Source of the DNA: Candidatus Kuenenia stuttgartensis
GTDB taxonomy: Bacteria > Planctomycetota > GCA-002687715 > CAIWVZ01
DNA length: 64,000 nucleotides
Direction of reading: 5' to 3'
Assembly: GCA_945860915.1 (NCBI GenBank)
Contig: CAMARR010000001.1
Location: 62,001 to 126,000 of the forward strand
In this document: piece after piece, positions 20,341 to 29,732 of the stretch
Layout: the number at the start of each line of letters is the position of its first letter
How positions within the stretch are numbered: position 1 is the stretch's first letter
The notes under the pieces: model-generated
What the model saw: the letters and a program-made list of their open reading frames with translations, nothing else
Database searches by the model: none
Told to the model about the DNA's origin: nothing
Made by a program: the position numbers and the translations under genes

Positions 20341-21725
20341 CACGAAGATTGATGGGCTTGCTTCTGCTCGTGCCGTTAATCACGGCTTGTGCCCTTTCGG
20401 ACGAGCTTGCGTCGACGACAGGCACCGGCCCGACTGCCGCCGCTAGGGAAGAGATGACCGCCCCGTTAGCGCGCGCACCAAGGTCAGCGCCTGCAGCGGC
20501 GGTGTCCCTCGGTGATTTGTTGAGCGGTGTGGACGGCGGGAACTTGGATCTCGAGGTCGTGCGTCAGCAGGTGTTGCAGGCGTCGTCTCGCGTCGATCAA
20601 ACGCGATCGGCGCTGCTGCCGAATCTGGGTGTTTCAACGGACGTCACGCTCGTCGCCCGGCGCACCGGTCAAGGCGCCTTCAAAGGCGACCGAGCCACCT
20701 TGCGTTTTTCTGCCGGATTCTCCCTGCCGCTCGACCTCTCGGGGACGCTGGCGGAGCGCGTGAGAGCCGCTCAGGCACGTTACCGGGCCGCGACAGTCAC
20801 TGAAGAAGTGACGCGCAGGGAACAACGCGCAGCGTTGGTCCTGGCCTATTTCAATCTGCTTGAGGCGGACGCACTTCTCGACGTCAGCGAATCCACCATT
20901 TCGCAGCTGGAGCGAGAGTTGTCCGACGTTCGCGCACGGCTTGAAGCGGGAACCGTGCGTCGTTCGGATGTACTGTCAGTTGAGGTTGCGCTTGGCGAGG
21001 CCCGTCAGAGGCGTCTTGAACTCGAGACAACGCGCCAAGAGTCAGTTCGAGCCTTGAATATGGCTGCCGGTTACCCGGTTGGTCACCCGACGCGAATTGT
21101 TGCGTGGACTCAACGCGTGGTTGCTCCAGTCAGTGCGCTCCCAGAGCTCGACCGTGCGAGGACCACCAATCCGGAAGTCGACGTTCTCGTGGAGACCTTG
21201 GTCGCAATTTCGCACGATCGTGAAGCCGCGGACCGATCGACCAGCCCGTCACTCGCTATCGGTCCACAACTCACCTATGACTCCACGACGGCATTGAATC
21301 CAAACTTGAACGGGAATGCGTTCCTCTCGATGTCATGGAATCCCGACCTCAACGGCCGTGTCGCAGCAGAAATTCGCGAGCTCGATGCAAGTCGCGCCGA
21401 GGTCGAAGTCAGGGTGCGATCGTTGCTACGCCACATCGAAGATCGAATCTTGGCGGCGCATCGCCGCGCGGTGGAATCCGAGGCTGCAGGTCGTGTAGCC
21501 TCTGACTCACTCGCACAGGCCACTGAGAATCAGCGGGTCATTCAGGAACAGTTGAAGGCTGGCGTAGCAACCGGAAGAGACTCTCTTGAGGCGGAGGCGG
21601 CATTGGCTCGTACGCGCGCGACGCTGTCGACCGCCGGGTATCGCACCGCACTTGGGGTCTTCCAGATGCGATTCGCTGCCGGTGAAGATCCGCTCGATAC
21701 CTTAAAGGTTCTTACGGCACCGTGA
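20337..21725 (+). CDS. TolC-like outer membrane efflux lipoprotein
   Basis: Outer membrane factor family protein, 462 residues. Signal peptide with a lipobox ending in LITAC (Cys18) predicts lipidation. The mature part consists of long alpha-helical, Ala/Arg/Glu-rich segments in the two-fold repeat typical of OEP domains, for example VEVALGEARQRRLELETTRQESVRAL and its C-terminal counterpart AEAALARTRATLSTAGYRTALGVFQ. TolC-like proteins form trans-periplasmic channels together with an inner-membrane pump and adaptor; neither lies next to this gene, although an ABC protein is encoded 3 kb downstream on the other strand. 4-bp overlaps on both sides tie it to accD and the GH42-like gene. Confidence 0.87.
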   Translation: MTRRLMGLLLLVPLITACALSDELASTTGTGPTAAAREEMTAPLARAPRSAPAAAVSLGDLLSGVDGGNLDLEVVRQQVLQASSRVDQTRSALLPNLGVSTDVTLVARRTGQGAFKGDRATLRFSAGFSLPLDLSGTLAERVRAAQARYRAATVTEEVTRREQRAALVLAYFNLLEADALLDVSESTISQLERELSDVRARLEAGTVRRSDVLSVEVALGEARQRRLELETTRQESVRALNMAAGYPVGHPTRIVAWTQRVVAPVSALPELDRARTTNPEVDVLVETLVAISHDREAADRSTSPSLAIGPQLTYDSTTALNPNLNGNAFLSMSWNPDLNGRVAAEIRELDASRAEVEVRVRSLLRHIEDRILAAHRRAVESEAAGRVASDSLAQATENQRVIQEQLKAGVATGRDSLEAEAALARTRATLSTAGYRTALGVFQMRFAAGEDPLDTLKVLTAP

Positions 21726-23803
21726 GCGCAGTCCGTCTCGAGATTCGGGACGGGCGGCCCATCATTTTGGATCGAAGGCGGGAGCAGCCTGCCTGGTTGT
21801 TGACCACACCCGCGCCTACCTCTGAGTGGATGAAGCGGATGTCAGCTGCGGGCCTCTTTGGCTACTCCTTTTCTGCCACGGCAGATTTTCATCCGTATGG
21901 GCTTGCCAGACCTGTCTGGAATGAAGATGGGACGTACGACTATTCCGAGTTCGACGGCCGGATGTCGGCAATTCTCGAGTCGCAACCTGACGCTTGGGTT
22001 ATTCCTCGCCTGTACATTGGATCGCCCCCTTGGTGGGATCAGCAGCACCCCGACGAATTGGTGGGTTTCAGGCACGCGGTCATGCTCGGCGATCTCGGGC
22101 ACGGTTTCGCTAAAACAACCGCCGCTAGTTTTGCGTCGGACGCTTGGCTTGTGGCCGCAAAGGCGAACCTCACCGAGTTCATTCGCCACGCCATGCAGCG
22201 AGGTTGGGCAGAGAGAATTCCTGCCCTGATTCTATGTTCCGGGACATCCGAGGAGTGGGTTCATGTCGGTGCCATGGAGGGACATCTTCCAGATGCCGGA
22301 ATGGCGGCCCGGGCGAGATTTCGTGGCTATCTTGCTGAGAAGTACGGCACCGATGGCGCGCTGTCTCATGCTTGGCGAAGAGACGTCTCTTTAGAGAATC
22401 TCGAACCGCCTGACTTCGAACGTAGACGCGAAGCAACTTCGACTTCATGGATCGATCCTCGCGCCTTTCGAGATGTCATCGATTTTAATCAGTTTCTTTC
22501 GCTGTTGCCGACGAAGTTCTTGATCGAGCTCAGCCGCACCGTGACACGGGTGTCAAACGGAGCGTGGAAAGTGGGTGCGTTTCATGGGTATTTCGCCGAG
22601 ATGGCGTTTCACCCAGAGGCACTCCGGATGGGGTGTACGCTCGGTCTGTCACACCTTCTTGCATCGAACGAAGTTGCGTTTCTCGCTTCGCCCTCAAGTT
22701 ACGCGCGACGCGATCTACGCTCGGGGGCTTCGATGTCGATGCTTCCTACCGCAACGCTCCGGAAACACGGAATGGGTGCGTTCCATGAGAGCGACATCCG
22801 GACACATGTGCTGGTCGATGATGCCGGGTACGGCCGAACGGAGTCTCTCGCGGATACGCTCTCGATGCAGGTGCGCGAGGCAGGCGTTGCGCTGGCGCGA
22901 GGGATGGGGTTCTGGTGGTTCGACATGACGGGCACATTTCACGATGAGCCCGCCGTTTGCGAGGTCATGCGTCAACTCGTGTCCATTGCACGACAGTCGA
23001 ATAACACGCCTGCTTCGCAGGCGCGCGCTGCATTGGTGGTCGACGAGGAAGCACTCGAGGTCCTATGTGGATTCCCGGATCGGCTGGCCGATGCGCTTCC
23101 GAGACAGCTCTTGGAGATTGCCCACTCGGGGTTGTCCTGTGAGATTATTCGATTGTCGGATCTCGATGAGCAGCACGGATATGACTGTCTCGTGTTTCCT
23201 GTACTCGAGCGCGTTGAACCTCTGGCGCTAGCGCGTGTTCGAGCTGCTGTTCGTTCGGCGCGCCTTGCACTGTTCACGGGAAGGACGGGCTTGGCTCCAA
23301 CTTCGGCAGGTCCACCTTGTGGAATCGAACTTGTAACGGGTCTTCCACTCACAGCAATCGACGAAGCGGTCCCGTCTGATTCGGTGACGGATGATGGCAT
23401 TCAGTTTGGACGCGGATTCTGGTCGACGCACGATGTTCGTCCCGTTGGATCTTCTGTGCATGTTGTAGCGCGCCGCGTGCGCGACAGTGTGCCCTCTGTC
23501 GTGCTCGGCACGTCGGAGGGAGGTTGGACCGCGTACGCGCTCGAGCCGCCCGTTCCCGCATTCGTGCTGAGTAAAATCTACGCAACTGCCGGACTCTCAG
23601 TCGACGTCGAGGGGAAGGGCAGCCACCAATCGAGTCGCGACCTAGTCGCCGTAACGGCCGGGGACTCGCATGGCATGTCCCTTATCACTCAATCGGAGTG
23701 GCAAGACCAATTGGCACATGTCCTCCGTCGCCCGATTGGCGGCCGGATTCACCTCACGCTTCGCCCGGGCGAGTCGACGATTCTCCAACGTCGACCCAAG
23801 TAA
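21722..23803 (+). CDS. GH42-like glycoside hydrolase, substrate unknown
   Basis: A 693-residue protein resembling family 42 beta-galactosidases and related TIM-barrel hydrolases. Support comes from an aromatic-rich N-terminal barrel (YSFSATADFHPYG; IPRLYIGSPPWWDQQHP), a candidate acid/base region SEEW at 176-179, the AEKYGTDGALSHAWRRDV segment that resembles the GH42 'KYGTIEALNEAW' stretch, and a candidate nucleophile Glu356 in AFHESD. The second half (about 430-620) resembles the Rossmann-like trimerisation domain. No signal peptide, so probably cytoplasmic. GTG start overlaps the upstream stop by 4 bp. The last 50 bp overlap a convergent gene. Family level is moderately sure, substrate unknown. 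Confidence 0.68.
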   Translation: MSAVRLEIRDGRPIILDRRREQPAWLLTTPAPTSEWMKRMSAAGLFGYSFSATADFHPYGLARPVWNEDGTYDYSEFDGRMSAILESQPDAWVIPRLYIGSPPWWDQQHPDELVGFRHAVMLGDLGHGFAKTTAASFASDAWLVAAKANLTEFIRHAMQRGWAERIPALILCSGTSEEWVHVGAMEGHLPDAGMAARARFRGYLAEKYGTDGALSHAWRRDVSLENLEPPDFERRREATSTSWIDPRAFRDVIDFNQFLSLLPTKFLIELSRTVTRVSNGAWKVGAFHGYFAEMAFHPEALRMGCTLGLSHLLASNEVAFLASPSSYARRDLRSGASMSMLPTATLRKHGMGAFHESDIRTHVLVDDAGYGRTESLADTLSMQVREAGVALARGMGFWWFDMTGTFHDEPAVCEVMRQLVSIARQSNNTPASQARAALVVDEEALEVLCGFPDRLADALPRQLLEIAHSGLSCEIIRLSDLDEQHGYDCLVFPVLERVEPLALARVRAAVRSARLALFTGRTGLAPTSAGPPCGIELVTGLPLTAIDEAVPSDSVTDDGIQFGRGFWSTHDVRPVGSSVHVVARRVRDSVPSVVLGTSEGGWTAYALEPPVPAFVLSKIYATAGLSVDVEGKGSHQSSRDLVAVTAGDSHGMSLITQSEWQDQLAHVLRRPIGGRIHLTLRPGESTILQRRPK

Positions 23804-24983
23804 TGGGGACGTCGATTTCCTTGGCTTCGGCGTGAAGGTTCGCGCGGTGATCTCCGGTTGATCCGTGCGCACGATCTGAGGGCCATCTGCCCGACCGGAC
23901 AAGTTGCACGAACGCAACGGGAGTCGCTACTGCAACGTAAACGTGGTCCCCCGTGAGATGGCGCACCCAACGAACGAATGTCGTCGTCGCCGCCTTGAAC
24001 GGAGTGGGTTCGACAAGCGGTCGCCAACAACGGGCATGGCTCCCAACCTTGCGGCGACCTCCCGCGTGGAATGGCATGTGCGTCGTGTCGGAAGCCGAGC
24101 GCGTAAGCAGGAGTCCCGAGAGCGCGCCGAAGTCATCGCCATCGAGGCCCACAGGCGGCGACTCGGGAAGCGCATCGAGATAGTCGACCAGGAATTGCTC
24201 CAACTCCCGCTCGAGCGCAGGAAGTGTCACCGAACCTGCATGTGCCTCGCGGAGCACGTCCCGCAAGGTCGCAGCGATTCGAAGATGCTCGCTTGGAGCC
24301 AGGAGAGCTCCCAGTGGGCTGGCTTGATTCGCTGTATGCACTAGATCAGACCAGGCGTGCTCGACAATGCTCGCGCCTGACTTGCGCCTTAACTCGGCGG
24401 CGTCGAGGCGCCATCCCGGCGCATCGGAAGGGGATTGAACAAGTCGGAGGTGAACGTGTGTTCGCAGCGGAAGGGACCATGCGCGGACCGGGGGAGATGC
24501 TGAAGAGGAAATTTCCGCCTGACGAATGAGCTCGATCGCCTCAGAGCAAGAAGAATCAGACCATGTTGTCAGGACAACCGAGCGATTACGGATGCCGAGG
24601 GTTTCGCGCGCGCGAAGAGCTGCCGCGAGTGGAGCGGATCCGCGGTCCGTATTCGCCACGAGCAGGACGGGCCTTGGCGGAGACACGATCGCGTCAAGGT
24701 AACGAACCAAGTGGTCGATGACCTCGGAGGATGCCTCGCCGACGATATGAATGACAAGGAACGTGGACCCGCCTTCGATTCCAGCGTGCAGCAGGCGACG
24801 TGCCAAGGCTGGATGTGCCGCAATGCGCTCGGCAGGGTGGTAAGGGCCTCCTGCAAGAACACACGGAATGCCGCGTGATTCAAGTCTCGACTTAAATATC
24901 GAGACGGCACACGCCACCTCCGCGCGAACCGAATCGCTCTCGGATTCTTCGATGGACGCGATATCAAGGAGGCATGCGGTCAT
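23754..24983 (-). CDS. protein of unknown function coupled to ABC transporter
   Basis: I do not recognise this 409-residue protein. ATG at 24983 overlaps the ABC transporter stop in ATGA, which indicates co-translation and argues for a role linked to transport. The N-terminal 200 residues alternate hydrophobic strands and helices (STFLVIHIVG, RPVLLVANTDRG, RSVVLTTWSD), suggesting a Rossmann-like or periplasmic-binding-like fold, followed by a helical middle (LPALERELEQFLVDYLDALPE) and a C-terminal VYVAVATPVAFVQLV strand region. No signal peptide or membrane helix is apparent. An in-frame extension to 25040 lies inside the ABC gene and is unlikely. Its 3' end overlaps the GH42-like gene by 50 bp in convergent orientation. 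Confidence 0.7.
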   Translation of the reverse strand: MTACLLDIASIEESESDSVRAEVACAVSIFKSRLESRGIPCVLAGGPYHPAERIAAHPALARRLLHAGIEGGSTFLVIHIVGEASSEVIDHLVRYLDAIVSPPRPVLLVANTDRGSAPLAAALRARETLGIRNRSVVLTTWSDSSCSEAIELIRQAEISSSASPPVRAWSLPLRTHVHLRLVQSPSDAPGWRLDAAELRRKSGASIVEHAWSDLVHTANQASPLGALLAPSEHLRIAATLRDVLREAHAGSVTLPALERELEQFLVDYLDALPESPPVGLDGDDFGALSGLLLTRSASDTTHMPFHAGGRRKVGSHARCWRPLVEPTPFKAATTTFVRWVRHLTGDHVYVAVATPVAFVQLVRSGRWPSDRAHGSTGDHRANLHAEAKEIDVPITWVDVGESSTRPGEA

Positions 24984-26740
24984 GTTGACTGGGACTCTTT
25001 CATGGACTCGGCCAATCGTAGCGCCTGGTACTCTGGGCATGACCCGACCAGTTCGTCGTGCGATCCGAATCCGACGAGTCGTCCTGCCTCGAGAACAAGG
25101 ACGCGGTTGGCGCGACGCGCGGTCTCCATGCGGTGCGCGATGACGAATGTCGTTCGCCCTTTGGTCAGGAGTTCGATACCTGACATGACGGCACTCTCGG
25201 TGATGGGATCAAGCTGAGAAGTCGCTTCATCAAGCAGGACGATGTCAGGGGATTTCAGCAGTTCGCGCCCAAGCGCCACGCGGGCTCTTTCACCGCCCGA
25301 TAGCCTAGATCCTCGATTGCCGAGCTTCGTTTCAAGTCCGTCCTCAAGCTGGCCCACAAGCACATCAAGTTGAGTGCACGAAAGGACACGGGTCAAGTCG
25401 GCATCACCCGACTGTGGGCTGGCGAGCATGAGGTTCTGCCTCAGGCTTCGATCTAAGAGCGGCGTGTCTTGCGGAAGTATCGCCATTTTGGCGCGGAGGG
25501 CTCGCGGTTGAATCGAAGCAAGATCCACACCGTTGATCGAAATACTCCCTGCTAAGGGCTCCCGTGCTCTCCATAGGAGACTGAGCAGTGTTGATTTGCC
25601 TGACCCGCTTCGTCCAACCACCGCGACATGTTCTCCCGGCTTGATCGTGAATGAGATGTCACGCAGCACCTCTTTTTCATCGTAGCCCGCTGAGACATTG
25701 GAGAATGAGATCGTACCAAGGAGAGAGTCCATGCCCGTCGATCCCGTAGCGGCCGGATGAGCATCTGGGAGCGCGATAACCTCGAGAACGCGTTCGACGG
25801 CCGAGAGGGCGCTTTGTAGGCCGGAATGCACGCTGGCAACACGCGACGCTCCATCGAACAACTGGCCCATCAGGATAAATGCCGCAATCATGGTGCCCGT
25901 TTCCACTGAGCCTCTCTGTGGGCCGAGCGCCCAGAGAGCCAAAAGTGCCAGCGGGAATATGCCACTCAAGATGACGATGGGGTGGCCTAGGGCGAGTCCG
26001 AGAAGTTCGCGGCGCAGGTGGGCTCTTGAAGTAACGGCAAGTTGCCGGACGAGTTGAAAGAGATCGGTCGATTCGGCGTTAGCGCTTCGGAGGAGCGACT
26101 CATGTCGGATGGAGTCGGAGACGCGGGATCGACTCAGTTCATTGGCCTGATTGAGGGATTCACTGGCAGTACGAAGGGGCCGTGCCGTGAGGAAACTGAT
26201 ACCTCCGATAAGAGCTACTCCTAAAAGCGCCGCAGCCAGCATGGAAGGGGCGAGTGTCGCGAGCAGGATGCCGGCAACCGCGGTTTGCAGCAGGGAGCCA
26301 ATCGCGCCGATCCAGGTGTCAGGCAGAACCCCCGCAACTTGCGCAAGGTCTTCCGAGAGTCGTGCGTCAAGCGAGGCGGGGTCCTTCCCGATGGAGTCGA
26401 GATCGCTTCGGCGGATTGCGCGCAGCGCTGCTACTTTAAGTCGATGTAGACTCTTAATCCGGAGTCGGGCGATGGCTGCGCCGCGCCACCAGGAGGCGAG
26501 GGCGCCGATCACGACGCACAGAATCAGGCCTGTGACGACAGCCGTCGCCCGCGAGGCCCGTGCTTCGTCCGACGCACTGAAAAGTTGCGAAACCAGAATC
26601 GGAATGCCCCACGCGGCCGGAAGCGCAAGAAGCACAGCTAGGACAATCGACATGGAGTCGCGACGAGAAGGCTCGGTAAAGGGCCTGAGGCCCGCGAGCA
26701 GCCCCCAGGTCCGTTTTTCCCGTAGCGGTGTCTCGAACAT
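24980..26740 (-). CDS. ABC exporter, fused permease and ATPase
   Basis: Half-transporter type ABC exporter of 586 residues: an N-terminal six-helix permease (about 25-330; first helices around IVLAVLLALPAAWGIPILVSQLF and VTGLILCVVIGALASWW) and a C-terminal ATPase (about 345-575). The ATPase has Walker A GRSGSGKST, Q-loop ILPQDTPLLD, signature LSGGERARVALGRELL, Walker B IVLLDEATSQLD and the H-loop FVIAHR. It probably works as a homodimer. Substrate is unknown; the co-translated partner is an unrecognised protein and a TolC-like gene lies nearby on the opposite strand. A TAGCAT hexamer 5 bases before the ATG may be the -10 box of a nearly leaderless transcript. Confidence 0.93.
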   Translation of the reverse strand: MFETPLREKRTWGLLAGLRPFTEPSRRDSMSIVLAVLLALPAAWGIPILVSQLFSASDEARASRATAVVTGLILCVVIGALASWWRGAAIARLRIKSLHRLKVAALRAIRRSDLDSIGKDPASLDARLSEDLAQVAGVLPDTWIGAIGSLLQTAVAGILLATLAPSMLAAALLGVALIGGISFLTARPLRTASESLNQANELSRSRVSDSIRHESLLRSANAESTDLFQLVRQLAVTSRAHLRRELLGLALGHPIVILSGIFPLALLALWALGPQRGSVETGTMIAAFILMGQLFDGASRVASVHSGLQSALSAVERVLEVIALPDAHPAATGSTGMDSLLGTISFSNVSAGYDEKEVLRDISFTIKPGEHVAVVGRSGSGKSTLLSLLWRAREPLAGSISINGVDLASIQPRALRAKMAILPQDTPLLDRSLRQNLMLASPQSGDADLTRVLSCTQLDVLVGQLEDGLETKLGNRGSRLSGGERARVALGRELLKSPDIVLLDEATSQLDPITESAVMSGIELLTKGRTTFVIAHRMETARRANRVLVLEAGRLVGFGSHDELVGSCPEYQALRLAESMKESQST

Positions 26741-26809
26741 GGACGATGCTAGCGCAGGAAGAGGCAGAGGCTTCCTTGCGCTCGGCGGCCAAGGGTGGCA
26801 TATATCGAT

Positions 26810-27685
26810 ATGGCTAAGCTCCTAGATGTCCTGGCTTCCCTGCACCCTGGAGCGTCAAAACGGACGCTGCGGCAGATGGTCGAACATCGGCGGGTTTTCG
26901 TAGATGGAATCGCGGCCACTCGGGCCGATGTCGAGGTTCAGGAGACTGGGAAAGTCACGGTCGGCCGCAAGGCGGCCCCCTCGGCGGAGCACGGCTTAGC
27001 GATCATCTACGAAGATGCTCAACTGATCATCGTTGATAAACCGGCGGGACTTCTCTCCGTCGCCGCTCGGGATGACGGGCGGACTTCCGTGTGGGCTGCT
27101 GTGCGCCGCCATGTGGCGCCGAGCGGGACCGATGCTTACTTAGTGCATCGACTCGATGAAGCGGCGTCTGGACTCCTCGTGTTTGCAAAAGATGTTGTCA
27201 CGCAGGAGGCGCTTAAGAAACTTTTTGCGGCACACGATATTGATCGCCTTTACGTTGCTGTGGTGGATGGTGTGCTCCGCGAGGCGTCCGGTACGGTAGA
27301 CCAACCTCTCGTCGAATCAGATGTGCCGCCGTACAAGGTCCGAGTGCTCACACCTCATGCCCCCCCGGGCATCATGGCGCGTGCAGAATCGGCCGTGACT
27401 CATTGGCGTCGGCTCGCGGTGGACCGTGGTCGAACGGCAGTCATGGTGAGGCTCGAAACGGGCCGCAAGCATCAGATCCGTGTTCATCTTTCCTTCATCG
27501 GGCATCCCATCGCAGGGGACGATCGCTACAACGGAAGGTCGGCGCCACGACTTCTGCTCCATGCGTTGGTTTTGGGGTTTGTCCATCCCGTCACAGGGCG
27601 TCGAGTGGTAGCCACATCACGCCCTGATGTGACCTTCCGACGCGCCTTTTCAGCCTTACCCGACCCGCTTCCTACGACATGGTGA
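26810..27685 (+). CDS. RluA family 23S/tRNA pseudouridine synthase
   Basis: Isomerises uridine to pseudouridine in structured RNA. About 291 residues. An N-terminal S4 RNA-binding domain (about 1-65; SKRTLRQMVEHRRVFVDGIAA) precedes the catalytic domain, whose nucleophile Asp is in VHRLDEAASGLLVFAK (HRLD, usual form HRLDxxTSG). Other family segments are IVDKPAGLLSV, RLYVAVVDG and RLETGRKHQIRVHLSFIGHPIAGDDRYNG. ATG at 26810 is preceded by AAGGGTGG; a GTG at 26795 is also possible and would add five residues. Which RNA position is modified cannot be told from sequence. Confidence 0.93.
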   Translation: MAKLLDVLASLHPGASKRTLRQMVEHRRVFVDGIAATRADVEVQETGKVTVGRKAAPSAEHGLAIIYEDAQLIIVDKPAGLLSVAARDDGRTSVWAAVRRHVAPSGTDAYLVHRLDEAASGLLVFAKDVVTQEALKKLFAAHDIDRLYVAVVDGVLREASGTVDQPLVESDVPPYKVRVLTPHAPPGIMARAESAVTHWRRLAVDRGRTAVMVRLETGRKHQIRVHLSFIGHPIAGDDRYNGRSAPRLLLHALVLGFVHPVTGRRVVATSRPDVTFRRAFSALPDPLPTTW

Positions 27686-27727
27686 ACGCAACGCACCAAT
27701 ATCCGGTCGATAAGGGCTGAGCGCCGC

Positions 27728-28723
27728 ATGAGCTCTGTCGATATCGATAGTCCGATCGTTTTGCCAACTTCGCCCTTGATAGGGGCGTTGGCTACCGCCC
27801 TTTTGCCTCGTTCCGAGCGAGGTGGACGCCGGGTTGCGTGGATACAGGAAGGTGGCGGAATGCGCGGCTCGTTCGGAGCTGGCGTGCAGGCAGGCTTCGA
27901 AGAGGTTGGCGTGCCCACAGACGCTTTCGACGCGCTCTTTGGTTCGAGCGCCGCGGCGTTCAATTTCATGTACTGGGTGTCCGGGCTCGCAGATCTCGGA
28001 ACGCAGGTATACGCACAGGATCTCCCCGACAGACGGGAACCAGCGTTCTTCAAGTTCCGAAATAAATGGGATCTCCTACGACGGCTGGCACGAGGCCTGC
28101 CCGTCATGAACCTCTTGGCCGTTGCCGACGCGATGGAACGTCGTCGCCCGATCAGGAAAGATCTGGTCTCCGAGTTCCCATATCCGATTTGGTTTCCCAT
28201 CACGGAAGCTGGGTCTCTAGAAACACATATCCTCGACGCCCGTTCGCTGTCGGCTGCTGACCTGTTGCCGACACTCTGCGCCGCGGCATCCGTGCCGGTC
28301 CTCGCCGAAGTCTTCGAACTTAATCGAACCAAGTGGCTTGATGGAGCCTGCGGTGCACCTCTCATGGTGTCTCAGGCACTTGAGGCGGGATTCACCGATC
28401 TGGTCGTCACGCTGACACTTCCGGTTGGTCGGGCGCCGGCATGGTACGAGACTCATGCGCTCATGATGCTCGCAAAGCGCCACGGTATTTCGCCGAAAGT
28501 CGCGGCCGTGGTTCAGTCCGGCCGTGCTGCTCGAATGCGATCCATCGCAGTCATCAAGGACCCGCCACCAGGGGTGCGTATTACAGTCATTGCGCCTGAA
28601 ACCGGGCCAGTCGGATCGCTCGAGACCAGCTCCCGACGGATTCAGGCTTCGGTCGACATGGGGCGACTAGCTGGTATGAGGGCCATCGCGGAGGCGCGAG
28701 TTTCGCTCGGAGGACTCGTATGA
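27728..28723 (+). CDS. patatin-like phospholipase
   Basis: Serine acyl hydrolase of the patatin family (Ser-Asp dyad), 331 residues, resembling bacterial YjjU-type proteins. The oxyanion loop is EGGGMRGSFGAG (residues 41-52). The nucleophile elbow reads G72-S-S74-A-A76, so the last Gly of GxSxG is replaced by Ala. The catalytic Asp is D205 in WLDGACGAPL (DGA form). Substrate is probably phospholipid or neutral lipid. Its stop overlaps the GNAT gene start in ATGA. It leads a run with two acyltransferase-like proteins and a fatty acid desaturase, which suggests a role in membrane lipid turnover or remodelling. Confidence 0.88.
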   Translation: MSSVDIDSPIVLPTSPLIGALATALLPRSERGGRRVAWIQEGGGMRGSFGAGVQAGFEEVGVPTDAFDALFGSSAAAFNFMYWVSGLADLGTQVYAQDLPDRREPAFFKFRNKWDLLRRLARGLPVMNLLAVADAMERRRPIRKDLVSEFPYPIWFPITEAGSLETHILDARSLSAADLLPTLCAAASVPVLAEVFELNRTKWLDGACGAPLMVSQALEAGFTDLVVTLTLPVGRAPAWYETHALMMLAKRHGISPKVAAVVQSGRAARMRSIAVIKDPPPGVRITVIAPETGPVGSLETSSRRIQASVDMGRLAGMRAIAEARVSLGGLV

Positions 28724-29730
28724 CGGCCTCCGGCTACGGCATTCGTGCGTTCAGGACTGGAGACGAAGCCATCATCGTCGACATGTTCAATCGAGTGTTC
28801 GGCGCCTCAGATCCCGAGTTTCGCCCGCGCGATGTCGACTTCTTCAACTGGAAGTACCTCGCCAATCCTGCGGGATATCACAGCCTGGTTGCTGAGGATC
28901 CAGATGGACTTGTCGTGGCGCACTACGGCGGTGTCCCGATCAAGATGAGGGTCGACGGTCAGGACGTTCTTTTTGGCCAGAATTGCGACGCCTACAGCGA
29001 TCCAGCCATTCGTCGCGGCCTGCGTAATCCCGGGACCTTCGTGCGGCTTGCACAGGCCTATGCATCCACTTTCGCCATTCCGGGCGTAGATGCGGTCATG
29101 TATGGACTTCCTGTCCCCGAACACTATCGGATTGGCGTCAAGTACCTTGACTACTGGATGCTAAGGACCCAATTCCAACTGACCCTTCGGCACGCAGATC
29201 AACTGCCGGATTGGGATTGGAAGACACACGCCATTGAAGTCACCGAGTTTCCAGAGGACGTATTGGCTCTCGCAGAGCGGCTGGAATCTCGGCACCACCG
29301 ATGTGTTGCGCGTCGCGACAAGGCGTTCCTTGACTGGCGATTCGCGTCACATCCATGGAAGTCGTACCGCATGGCAGTTGCCCGTCCTGGTGACGGCGGT
29401 GACGTTCTCGGATTGGCTGTCTATTCTAAGGCCCGATTCGGAAATGCGACGCGCGGCATCCTTGTCGATTGGTACGTGGATCCGGAATCGCCGGGTGCGG
29501 CGCAGAGTCTCTTGCGCTGGACCGCGGAGCGCGCCGCGCAGGATGGACTTCATGACCTTGTGACCATTCTTCCGCCGACCTCCATCTGGTGGGAGCGATT
29601 CATCCAATTCGGCTTTGAAGCGGAACCGACCCCCTACGTCATGACGGCTCGGCCCTATGACGTTCGGTTTGCGTCGGCTTGGCTCCGCGAGCACTGGTAC
29701 TACACCCTTGCAGATATGGATCTGGTTTAG
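28720..29730 (+). CDS. GNAT-fold acyltransferase-like protein, copy 1
   Basis: 336-residue protein with features of a GNAT N-acyltransferase: N-terminal YGIRAFRTGDEAIIVDMFNRVFG, then FFNWKYLANPAG, central strand region VVAHYGGVPIKM, and a C-terminal half GNAT core with ILVDWYVDPESPGAAQSLLRWTAERAA, which resembles the acyl-CoA binding helix region. Proteins of this length and order occur in planctomycetes and exopolysaccharide loci as tandem or degenerate GNAT domains. Substrate is unknown. It is translationally coupled to patatin and followed 2 bp later by a paralogue with the same N-terminal layout, so the pair may act together on one substrate. Confidence 0.78.
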   Translation: MTASGYGIRAFRTGDEAIIVDMFNRVFGASDPEFRPRDVDFFNWKYLANPAGYHSLVAEDPDGLVVAHYGGVPIKMRVDGQDVLFGQNCDAYSDPAIRRGLRNPGTFVRLAQAYASTFAIPGVDAVMYGLPVPEHYRIGVKYLDYWMLRTQFQLTLRHADQLPDWDWKTHAIEVTEFPEDVLALAERLESRHHRCVARRDKAFLDWRFASHPWKSYRMAVARPGDGGDVLGLAVYSKARFGNATRGILVDWYVDPESPGAAQSLLRWTAERAAQDGLHDLVTILPPTSIWWERFIQFGFEAEPTPYVMTARPYDVRFASAWLREHWYYTLADMDLV

Positions 29731-29732
29731 CG

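Noticed and set aside
27526-28365. 279-residue minus-strand frame
   Set aside because: Antisense to the rluA-like and patatin genes; low-complexity composition.
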